Source: an uncultured Eubacteriales bacterium (GTDB taxonomy: Bacteria > Bacillota > Clostridia > Christensenellales > UBA1242). From it: a DNA stretch of 64,000 bases. The notes under the pieces are model-generated. The model made no database searches. It saw nothing but the letters and a program-made list of their open reading frames with translations, and had not been told where the DNA came from. Of this stretch, positions 24,601 through 30,868 are shown piece by piece; the stretch's first letter is position 1, and each line of letters opens with the position of its first letter. The position numbers and the translations under genes are program-made. The stretch lies in the NCBI GenBank assembly GCA_949001935.1, contig CARJLX010000001.1, positions 186,001 to 250,000 of the forward strand, given 5' to 3'.

Positions 24601-25029
24601 TCTATAACCTCTTTTTGCTGAGCGAGGAGTTGAGGTTTCAGAATATTTTGAATTAATCATCAAAATTTTATCTTCTTTAATAGTGTCGCTAAGTTTTCCT
24701 GGGTTATCTTCCAAGTAGTAGCGAGTTTTATTATTATTGAAAGAAGTGCCTACATCAATAATCATTCCAACAGAAAAAGCATCATAATCAATAGCTTTCC
24801 AGCTAGAGGCAAGTGTATTACCATCTTGTGAGGTGCCTGAAATAACGAATGAGTTTGATTGGATTAAGTCATTCCCAACATTAGGATCTGTCCATTCTGT
24901 TTGTGTAGCAGTTGTATCTGCAAGACTTGCTTGATTCGAAAAAATCACTCCTGTAAGCATAGAGAATGGAGCAAGTGTTGCAAGTCCAAGACCAAATAAT
25001 TTAGATTTAAGTTTGTAATTTCTAGCCAT
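21697..25029 (-). CDS. Large surface protein with four beta-sandwich modules, membrane anchor and coiled-coil tail
   Basis: A 1110-residue protein. It begins with a signal peptide (hydrophobic FGLGLATLAPFSMLTGVIF, then QASLA). Four divergent copies of a carbohydrate-binding-like beta-sandwich follow, near residues 60-250, 310-490, 510-735 and 750-925. Each has a YYKLS/YYNLT strand near its start and a G-x-A/V-x-x-D-N/E-I strand near its end. Then come a Thr/Pro/Asp linker, one transmembrane helix (LIPSIITSVAVIIAVIGWLL, about 945-965), a basic stop-transfer and about 145 residues of coiled coil inside the cell. The ATG at 25029 with AAAGGTG is preferred over an in-frame GTG nine bases upstream. 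No LPxTG motif. Ligand unknown. Confidence 0.88.
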   Translation of the reverse strand: MARNYKLKSKLFGLGLATLAPFSMLTGVIFSNQASLADTTATQTEWTDPNVGNDLIQSNSFVISGTSQDGNTLASSWKAIDYDAFSVGMIIDVGTSFNNNKTRYYLEDNPGKLSDTIKEDKILMINSKYSETSTPRSAKRGYRSNEFTLKSNSYYKLSVNAKTTTNNTTGINEAYGSIYLTGLKDEKDNEVELSYTGITGSWSTYNFFLATGDEDQNVTLDLYLGKSNTEGSYGAVFYDEIKVEQYSQNAFIADCIQRGYDFHDNYESNAKIYNKFMVDRLVPVGSSLMQDDEYKYYDYNFDFEKTVGNNGLTNEWFIPASLNSPNAHAIIFDVVNGKEFFESTTKYNFVGNDFSYNMKDHKPNTQALALYTDKGVPSRITVENTKAIEIKAHGVYKISMKVKFAEMTGSFYVNLVDEEGEVVGSTAGLSSNTTNKATNDYTDVVYYVKGKSLADTNLKLQLAIGNDSNDATGCVMVDNINIEYASSNDAEDADNYLNLEGEEITLDFKNAYFNYTEVADSDFNYPLKAKNWTVTKPTDKSYKVESGVIYLHNDETYNKMYSKYTWSSSYPGNPIQGSMDAPNNVYMLHNGNYSYQSIKSETYTLEADNYYNLTFDYFTLDTDPEKDTQLTVEVVDENGIVLFKQKLPSSHNTWSSKNGNPINIDFHTALTSSHNINVIVHLGTEDDKMVGTAYLDNFAITSTNKEKFDTALNKIDLTDYMLNLDPNGNIGSALTSSPAYAFSVDSGSSNAMVGGIVKGQGNEFGVEYEDGNLLVLASRLSPATGTMKSNYTFKLNSGSYYKLTFSLKTILNERPDADHENDEKNHECKYGVKIGLTNFTLVEEIKSNEEFTDYTIYFYASTEATSNLQFSLELDKHTEGSAYLTNINFTNSSEEAYNEAKADDNEEYNKTIFTSTYVSSDNSDTNPPVDETPDNVGDTNLMNWILIPSIITSVAVIIAVIGWLLRHIKIKKIEKIKEESYDRKISLNQELILGQATKERDKEIENIKNNISEMQKQKQLLEDDHKQMIKDARLSSKGKITKETEKEFKSYANKLSRLQQKIDILNEQLIKVQSPEYLIAVERRIASEETKRQREAIKEYDAKQKELGKK

Positions 25030-25082
25030 AAATTTCACCTTTATTTTTTAAATTGTTATTTTTGCAAATAAATCTATCTATG

Positions 25083-25111
25083 ATTATACTACAATCTTTT
25101 GCAAATATCAA
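25083..25111 (-). promoter_or_regulatory. Promoter of the surface protein gene
   Basis: Reverse-strand TTGATA (25106-25111), 17-base spacer and TATAAT (25083-25088), giving a leader of about 47 bases. Confidence 0.8.
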
Positions 25112-25143
25112 ATATTTTTTACATATTTATTTATAATAATACT

Positions 25144-25569
25144 ATGAAAAATAAGTCTTTGACTAAAAAATCACATATGCAAGGGTTTTCATATGAGCAT
25201 AAAAAACCTTTATCAGTCAAACAAAAATTATGGCTTTTGTTAAGTGGCAGTGCAATTGGATTGCTTAACGGCTTTTTTGGTGGTGGCGGTGGCATGGTTT
25301 GTGTGCCTATTTTGGAAAAAGTTTTAAAACTTCCAAATAAACAATCTCATGCAACTGCAATTTCTGTTATCTTTCCATTAAGTTTGATTTCGGCATTTAT
25401 ATATGTCTTTAATGGCTATATAAAAAACTTTCCACTTTTAATTGTGGGAAGTGGAGTGCTTTTAGGAGGAATTTTGGGTTCTTTTTGTTTGAAATGGTTG
25501 CCACCTAAAGCAGTAAGAATTATTTTTGCCTTGATAATGTTGGCTGGCGGAATTAGGATGATTATATGA
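25144..25569 (+). CDS. Half-size TauE/SafE transporter, first subunit
   Basis: TauE/SafE (DUF81) proteins are membrane permeases, some exporting sulfite or organosulfonates. A full-length member has two homologous halves in about 250 residues. This 141-residue product is one half: a polar N-terminal stretch, then GLLNGFFGGGGGMVCVPILE, HATAISVIFPLSLISAF and further hydrophobic segments, about four helices. The second half is a separate gene overlapping by four bases, so the pair probably assembles as a heterodimer. No ribosome site is seen; a TATAAT ends six bases before the ATG, so the transcript may be leaderless. Confidence 0.85.
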   Translation: MKNKSLTKKSHMQGFSYEHKKPLSVKQKLWLLLSGSAIGLLNGFFGGGGGMVCVPILEKVLKLPNKQSHATAISVIFPLSLISAFIYVFNGYIKNFPLLIVGSGVLLGGILGSFCLKWLPPKAVRIIFALIMLAGGIRMII

Positions 25570-25931
25570 CGATTTTTTTATATATTTTATTTGGTTTTTT
25601 ATCTGGCATTATTGGGGGGATGGGAATGGGTGGCGGAACATTACTCATTCCTTTATTGACAATATTTTTAGGTTTAGATCAAAAACTTAGTCAAGGAATA
25701 AATTTAGTCACATTTTTAGTAATGGCGTTGATCTCGCTTTGTATACACTATAAAAATGGCTTTATTGAAACTAGAGGAATTTTTTATATAATTTTAAGTG
25801 GGGTTATATTTTCAATAGGGGGTGCATTAGTTGCTGGGCTTTTACCTTCAAAAATATTACGCATATGTTTTGGAGGATTTTTATGTATTTTGGCTATTAT
25901 TGAGTTTACCAAGGCCTTTAAAAAGGATTAA
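25566..25931 (+). CDS. Half-size TauE/SafE transporter, second subunit
   Basis: A 121-residue membrane protein of about four helices that supplies the second TauE/SafE half: GFLSGIIGGMGMGGGTLLIP is the family's glycine-rich first helix, followed by INLVTFLVMALISL. The glycine signature matches that of the upstream subunit, showing the internal duplication that full-length members carry in one chain. The start overlaps the previous stop as ATGA. A terminator follows. The cargo is unknown. Confidence 0.87.
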   Translation: MTIFLYILFGFLSGIIGGMGMGGGTLLIPLLTIFLGLDQKLSQGINLVTFLVMALISLCIHYKNGFIETRGIFYIILSGVIFSIGGALVAGLLPSKILRICFGGFLCILAIIEFTKAFKKD

Positions 25932-25933
25932 TT

Positions 25934-25958
25934 AAAAAACAACTTTAGTTGTTTTTTT
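25934..25958 (+). terminator. Terminator of the TauE/SafE pair
   Basis: Arms AAAAAACAAC and GTTGTTTTTT around TTTA, followed by more T, just after the stop. Confidence 0.9.
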
Positions 25959-26013
25959 GTTTTGATATGTCAAGAAAATTTATAAATAAAAATAAGAAAG
26001 TTATAAAAAAAGG

Positions 26014-26042
26014 TTTACAAGTTTGAAAAATTATGTTAAAAT
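26014..26042 (+). promoter_or_regulatory. Promoter of the ferredoxin gene
   Basis: TTTACA (26014-26019), 17-base spacer and TAAAAT (26037-26042) with an extended TGT, 20 bases before the ATG. Confidence 0.75.
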
Positions 26043-26062
26043 ATTGCCAACTGGAGGAGTCT

Positions 26063-26230
26063 ATGGTAGACAAAAAAAAGTGTATTGGTTGCGGAACTTG
26101 CGTTGCAATATGCCCTGTTGGTGCAATCAGTTTTGATAGCGATGGTAAGGCAAAAATTGATAGAACAAAATGTATACATTGTGGTGCATGTGAGGCTAGT
26201 TGCCCTGTTAATGCGATTAAACTTGACTAA
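26063..26230 (+). CDS. 2[4Fe-4S] ferredoxin
   Basis: A 55-residue clostridial-type ferredoxin, a low-potential one-electron carrier for anaerobic metabolism. Both cluster motifs are complete: CIGCGTCVAICP and CIHCGACEASCP, with the usual PVGAI/PVNAI after each. The ATG at 26063 follows CTGGAGGAG; an earlier in-frame ATG overlaps the promoter. It is 10 bases upstream of the Ppx-like gene and probably co-transcribed, but no redox partner lies beside it. Confidence 0.95.
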   Translation: MVDKKKCIGCGTCVAICPVGAISFDSDGKAKIDRTKCIHCGACEASCPVNAIKLD

Positions 26231-26240
26231 GAGGTAATTT

Positions 26241-27743
26241 ATGGAAAATATAGCAATAATTGAACTTAATGATGGAGCATTAAAACTATCTATCTTTAAG
26301 ACTAATAATGGTAAATTTAGACTTGTTGAAGAAAAAGAACAATCTTTCCGTTTAGGAGAGGAAATCGCAGCTGATGAACTTATGCGTCCAAAAACAAGAA
26401 ATGATATTTTGGAAGTTTTAAAAATCTACCGTAAGATGATTGAAACATATAAAGTTGAAAAGATTGTTGCTGTTGCTTCAAGTATTTTGCAAAATGCAAG
26501 AAACTATCGTGGCTTTATTGAGGAAGTTTATAACAATACTGGAATTAACTTTGCGGTTTTAAGTGAAGAAGAATTTGTTAGGTATATCTATACTTCTAGT
26601 GTAAATAGTATTGATACTTCAAAGGGCATTATTATTAATGTTAATCCTTATTCAACAAATGTTATTAAATATAATAGACGCACTATAATCGCAAGCGAAA
26701 CTCTTGATGTTGGTTCTGTAAATCTTTTGACAGATAACAATAATGAAAAGAGAAGTTATGAAGATATGCTTGCTATTGTAAAATCTAGAATCAAAGCTTC
26801 TCAAATCAAATCTCTCGTTGATGAAGATATGAATTTTATTGGAACAGGTTCTGCTTTCGTTTCAATTGGTAGAATTGCAAAGAAAATTGCTAGATACCCA
26901 TTAGATTTAGATAATAATTATGAAATTACTAAAGAAGTTTTAGATAAAACAGCAAATTTTGTTAGTGGACTTGAACTTGAAAAAGTTGGCAAGATAAAAG
27001 GTATTGCGGATGCTGATGCAGTTAGAGTGCTTTCTTCTCTTGCAATTGTTAAAGCATGCTTTGCAGAACTTGAAATGAATGCTGTTACAGTTTCTACTGC
27101 AAATCTTCGTGACGGGTTGGCTTTAACGAATGTGACAATTCCTGTTCAAGAAAAATTTAATGATCTTTTAACAAACTCTCTTGAAAATTATTATGAGTTT
27201 ATTAAAGATGAACATTCTAACAATGCTGATGTTTATTCAATGGCACTTGTGCTGTTCAAACAATTAAAGGTTATGCATAAACTTCCAAGATTTTATGTTA
27301 AGCCTCTTCGTATTGCTTCCTTTATGTATGATTCTGGCAAAAACATCAATTTTGATAATTATACAAAACATGGTTTTGATGCAATTTTATATTCAGGTAT
27401 AAATGGAGTAAACCATAGAGAACTTTTGATTGCAGGCTTTATCTGCCTTTGTCAAGATCTTGATAATTTTTCTCTTAATGATTGGATTAAATATAAAGAT
27501 ATTTTGACAGAAGAGGATTTAGATGCAGTTAGAAAACTTGGAGTTATTGTTAAACTTGCAGACGCTTTGAATGCTTCTAAAAAGAATGTTATAACAGATG
27601 TTGTTTGTGATATTTTAGGAGATTCTATAATTATGAAGACCGTTATTGACACTGGTGTTAATGTTAACTTTGAAATTATGGAAGGTATGAAAGTTGCTCC
27701 TGCATATAAAAAGGTTTATAAAAAGAGCTTACAAATAATATAA
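26241..27743 (+). CDS. Ppx/GppA-like protein with degenerate phosphate-binding motifs
   Basis: A 500-residue protein with the layout of exopolyphosphatase/guanosine pentaphosphatase: an ASKHA-fold N-terminal half and an HD-like helical C-terminal half (HGFDAILYSGINGVNHREL). Landmarks are SSILQNARN, LSEEEFVRY and SETLDVGSVNL. Residues that bind phosphate are poorly kept: the first loop reads IELNDGALKL where active members have an Asp-Gly-Ser/Thr pattern, and the second reads NVNPYSTN instead of DIGGGS. It may bind rather than hydrolyse its ligand. It follows the ferredoxin gene and ends in a strong terminator. Confidence 0.8.
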   Translation: MENIAIIELNDGALKLSIFKTNNGKFRLVEEKEQSFRLGEEIAADELMRPKTRNDILEVLKIYRKMIETYKVEKIVAVASSILQNARNYRGFIEEVYNNTGINFAVLSEEEFVRYIYTSSVNSIDTSKGIIINVNPYSTNVIKYNRRTIIASETLDVGSVNLLTDNNNEKRSYEDMLAIVKSRIKASQIKSLVDEDMNFIGTGSAFVSIGRIAKKIARYPLDLDNNYEITKEVLDKTANFVSGLELEKVGKIKGIADADAVRVLSSLAIVKACFAELEMNAVTVSTANLRDGLALTNVTIPVQEKFNDLLTNSLENYYEFIKDEHSNNADVYSMALVLFKQLKVMHKLPRFYVKPLRIASFMYDSGKNINFDNYTKHGFDAILYSGINGVNHRELLIAGFICLCQDLDNFSLNDWIKYKDILTEEDLDAVRKLGVIVKLADALNASKKNVITDVVCDILGDSIIMKTVIDTGVNVNFEIMEGMKVAPAYKKVYKKSLQII

Positions 27744-27768
27744 TCACGATTAAAAATCGTGATTTTTT
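27742..27768 (+). terminator. Terminator after the Ppx-like gene
   Basis: Arms AATCACGATT and AATCGTGATT around AAA, followed by a T-run, starting in the stop codon. Confidence 0.92.
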
Positions 27769-27902
27769 ATTTTGAAATTTGTATTCTATAGATTTTATAA
27801 AATAGATTAAATTATAGTAAAAACATCTAAAACTAATTAAAAAACTGCATAATTAACTTAAAATATCTAAAAATATATTAAAAAATATTATTTTGAGGAG
27901 TT

Positions 27903-29258
27903 ATGAAAAAGAAAGGTATTGCAATTTTTTTAGCTTTAGTGTTTGTTATTTCAGTCGCTATTGGATGTTGTTTTTTGTTTGATTTTAATTTTGAATATCA
28001 AAATAAAACTTTTTCGACTACAAGCAATTTAACTCAAAAAGTTGATATAAACATGGCTAGAGTTGATATTGCTTCGCTTTATATAAACTCTTGCGTTTCT
28101 GTTTACGTTGAAACAAAGGATATTGGATATTCTTTGGGTAGTGGTGCATGCGTTGCAGCAAAGGGTTATAAAACTTCAAGCGGGTATGTGGCAGAGCGTG
28201 GTGCATATTTCGTGACGAATTATCATGTTATTAGCAATTTGGTAGAGGAAGATTTTGCTGAGTTTGACAGCAAAGCATATATTATTTTAAATGGACAAGT
28301 TAGTAAGCATGAGTGTAAATTGCTTTGGCATGATAAAGATGTTGATATGGCTTTGCTTTATTGTGATGATAATCTTGTTGATGAAATTGATAATTTTGGT
28401 TGGATTGATATTAAAGATAGAACAATTGATTGTGATGAAATTCAAAAATTAAATTTTGATAAGATTTTTACGATAGGCACACCATTAAATTTGGAGTATC
28501 AAAATACCTTAGCTCTCGGTTATGTTTCAAATCAAAAGTTAAAAGAAAGTTATACTTCTAAAGAATTGTTTGTTTATAATTCAAATTCTGAATATAAATT
28601 TACTACTAATGAAAAAGTTATTCCAAGTCGCCAAACCTTATACTATTATGATGTTTTAAACAATGCATATCAAGATTTGATTATGATGAATTTGGATATA
28701 ACAAATGGCAATTCTGGTGGTGCTATTTTTGATGAAAGTGGTTATATTGTTGGACTTTCAACTTTAGGTATAAATTATCAACTTGCCAATACTTCAGCCC
28801 TTAATTTTGCGGTTCCAATTTATCCATTAACAAGAATTTTAGATAAAGCAATTGAATTTAATGAGGGAATAACTCAAATAAGCAATATTATAAAGATACA
28901 AGATTTGGGTGTTTTTGGTGGTGATAAAAACGAACTTTTATATATCATGGATTTTGGAAGCATAAAAGAAACAGGTGAGAAAAGTTATTATTTAGATGGC
29001 AGATTTTTTAATGCTCAAGAGCTGAATAAATATAAAGATTATGATGGCGATGGGTTTATTATTTTTTCAAGTGAGGGTGAATTAGAAGAAGGTTTTATTT
29101 TAACATCTATTGCATTTAACGATGAAGAAAAAGTTATAAAAAATAGAAACGATTTGATTTATTATCTATATTCATGTAAAAAGGGCGATGTTATAAACTT
29201 AAAAGGTGTAGATTTTAATTCAAAATTGCAAGAAAAATCTTATATTATTGAATTATAA
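27903..29258 (+). CDS. Membrane-anchored trypsin-like serine protease (HtrA-like)
   Basis: A 451-residue S1C-type protease. An N-terminal signal/anchor (IAIFLALVFVISVAIGCCFL) is followed by a chymotrypsin-fold domain whose triad is visible: His108 in VTNYHVI, Asp148 in KDVDMALLYC and Ser271 in TNGNSGGAIFD. GTPLNLEYQNTLALGYVS is the usual HtrA strand pair. The C-terminal 90 residues (ITQI then DGDGFIIFS, RNDLIYYLYSCKKGDVINL) resemble a diverged PDZ domain. It probably acts at the outer membrane face in protein quality control. Ribosome site TTGAGGAG. Confidence 0.9.
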   Translation: MKKKGIAIFLALVFVISVAIGCCFLFDFNFEYQNKTFSTTSNLTQKVDINMARVDIASLYINSCVSVYVETKDIGYSLGSGACVAAKGYKTSSGYVAERGAYFVTNYHVISNLVEEDFAEFDSKAYIILNGQVSKHECKLLWHDKDVDMALLYCDDNLVDEIDNFGWIDIKDRTIDCDEIQKLNFDKIFTIGTPLNLEYQNTLALGYVSNQKLKESYTSKELFVYNSNSEYKFTTNEKVIPSRQTLYYYDVLNNAYQDLIMMNLDITNGNSGGAIFDESGYIVGLSTLGINYQLANTSALNFAVPIYPLTRILDKAIEFNEGITQISNIIKIQDLGVFGGDKNELLYIMDFGSIKETGEKSYYLDGRFFNAQELNKYKDYDGDGFIIFSSEGELEEGFILTSIAFNDEEKVIKNRNDLIYYLYSCKKGDVINLKGVDFNSKLQEKSYIIEL

Positions 29259-29343
29259 TATCGAAAATTGTTTTAAATTTTAGCTTTACTTATGCTATAA
29301 TAATAAAAACATGTTATTTTGTAATTTACTTAAGGAGAAAAAT

Positions 29344-30345
29344 ATGACAAAATACAATTACGCAATTGAAATTGGTGGTGGACAAACTAAAATTTATCAA
29401 AAAGATTGTGGTCTTGTGTTATGTGAACCAACCCTTGTTGCAGCAGAACCAACTTCTTCTGGCTATGTGGTTTTAGGTCTTGGCAAAAAAGCTAAAGCTT
29501 TAATGGGCAAAACTTCTGACGAAGTTGAAGTTTTTTCACCTATTGCAAATGGAAAGATCAACAATTTTGAATATGCTGAAGAACTTTTACAATATTTCTT
29601 TGATAAGATTGATTATAAAAAGAATTCAAGCAACATAGTTATTCTCGTTGGTTGTGGAATAACAGAAGCTGATAAAAAGTTATATCGTGATTTGCTTCAT
29701 AAAGTTGGCTTTAAAGAGGTCGCTTTAATTCCAACAGCGGTTTGCACATGTGTTGGTGCAGGAAAAAATATTTCTTCAACAAAAATCAATATGGTAGTAA
29801 ATATTGGTGGTGGCAATGTAGATATTGCTGTTATCAATCGTAATTCTATTATTAAAGGTGCAACTTTGGGTATAGGTGGTAGAAACATTGATAGTGTGAT
29901 TGCACAAACTATTGCTTATGATGATGGAATTGTTATAGGGCTTGCCTCTGCTGAAATGCTTAAAAATGAAGTTGCAAGTTTATATTATAATGACAGTCTG
30001 AACATGGAGGTAACTGGAGTTGATGTTGAAAGTAAAGTGCCTCGCTCTTACATAATAACTTCTGGAGATCTTTATCCAATAATTTTACCTTTCTTTGATG
30101 AGATTATTAGGGCAAGTGATGTGACTATCACTTCATTACCTCCAGATATTTCTACAGATATTATCAATAATGGAGTGTTATTTGCTGGTGGGGTTTCTCA
30201 AATTTCAGGACTTGGAGATTATTTAAAGAAAAATTTCCGTTATCCAGTTAGAATTGTTGAGGATGGTGAATTTACTTCAATAAACGGAGCGGGTAAACTT
30301 CTTGATGACCAAGAACTTTTAAATAAAATTGTTGAAAATTTTTAA
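29344..30345 (+). CDS. MreB-like actin homologue with altered nucleotide pocket
   Basis: A 333-residue bacterial actin of the MreB family. MreB-type landmarks are VLCEPTLVAAEP, DEVEVFSPIANGKI, GAGKN and the KGATLGIGGRNIDSVIAQTI segment. Compared with MreB, the first phosphate loop starts EIGGGQTK (Asp to Glu), the second reads NIGGGNVD (Asp to Asn), and the catalytic-Glu region EEPxAAAIGAG reads PTAVCTCVGAG. Polymerisation with altered ATP use, or a scaffold role, is inferred. AAGGAG fixes the start. TGCTATAAT at 29293-29301 is an extended -10. No mreC or mreD is adjacent. Confidence 0.82.
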   Translation: MTKYNYAIEIGGGQTKIYQKDCGLVLCEPTLVAAEPTSSGYVVLGLGKKAKALMGKTSDEVEVFSPIANGKINNFEYAEELLQYFFDKIDYKKNSSNIVILVGCGITEADKKLYRDLLHKVGFKEVALIPTAVCTCVGAGKNISSTKINMVVNIGGGNVDIAVINRNSIIKGATLGIGGRNIDSVIAQTIAYDDGIVIGLASAEMLKNEVASLYYNDSLNMEVTGVDVESKVPRSYIITSGDLYPIILPFFDEIIRASDVTITSLPPDISTDIINNGVLFAGGVSQISGLGDYLKKNFRYPVRIVEDGEFTSINGAGKLLDDQELLNKIVENF

Positions 30346-30353
30346 GTTAGATA

Positions 30354-30381
30354 TTGACAATATTTTAGTTTTTGATATAAT
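30354..30381 (+). promoter_or_regulatory. Near-consensus promoter of the G9-tract small gene
   Basis: TTGACA (30354-30359), 16-base spacer and TATAAT (30376-30381) with an extended TGA. Together with a GGGAGG ribosome site this predicts strong expression of a 66-residue protein. Confidence 0.88.
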
Positions 30382-30405
30382 ATTATTGACGAAAGGGAGG
30401 GAAAT

Positions 30406-30606
30406 ATGTCATATAATATCAAGATAAAACCAGGTTATTATACTTCAAGTCCATTTTGGGAGGAAGAATATTTAAAAAGACGAATTGAAAATCGTCAAAA
30501 AGCAATTGAAGAAGGTAAAAAATTAAGAGAACATGCTGCTAAAGTAAACGCTGCAAAGAAGGCAAAAGAGCAAGAATTGCGGGGGGGGGACCAAGAGGTT
30601 CAATAA
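30406..30606 (+). CDS. Small charged helical protein ending in a G9 tract
   Basis: A 66-residue protein of unknown family. It starts MSYNIKIKPGYYTSSPFWEEEY, then runs as a highly charged, probably single helix (RRIENRQKAIEEGKKLREHA). Near the end nine consecutive G bases encode Arg-Gly-Gly, before a short tail DQEVQ. A change of one G would alter the tail: G8 would give a longer basic and hydrophobic end, G10 a Gly/Pro/Ser tail. The promoter and ribosome site are very strong. Function unknown. Confidence 0.7.
   Translation: MSYNIKIKPGYYTSSPFWEEEYLKRRIENRQKAIEEGKKLREHAAKVNAAKKAKEQELRGGDQEVQ
30581..30589 (+). repeat. G9 homopolymer tract in a coding region
   Basis: Nine G in a row close to the 3' end of the small gene, in a strongly AT-rich sequence. 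Such tracts are prone to slippage, either in the cell or in sequencing. Confidence 0.85.
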
Positions 30607-30868
30607 AAATAAAATCATATATTTTTGGTGGGTTTTAAGTAAAACACTATGAAAGTATATGATTTTTTTATATAAATATTGAGATTATTATAATAAAATT
30701 TTATGTTTTATTATTGTAGAAAGTTGGTTTTAACTGTTAAAAAAGCCTCATAAAGACATGAAAATTCTATTTTTATAACTTTTGTTAAATTTTTTTTGAA
30801 ATAAAAAGAGGAATTTTTATAAAAGTGTGGTATATTAAGAGTAATTGATGTTTTTATGTGAGGTTTAA
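30607..30868. other. 262-base gap before dnaG with nested hairpin
   Basis: At 30611-30671, arms AAATCATATA and TATATGATTT, followed by a T-run, enclose a second stem GTTTTA/TAAAAC; this is a plausible terminator for the small gene. The rest is AT-rich. Near 30828-30836 TGGTATATT looks like an extended -10 for dnaG, with no clear -35. Confidence 0.55.
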
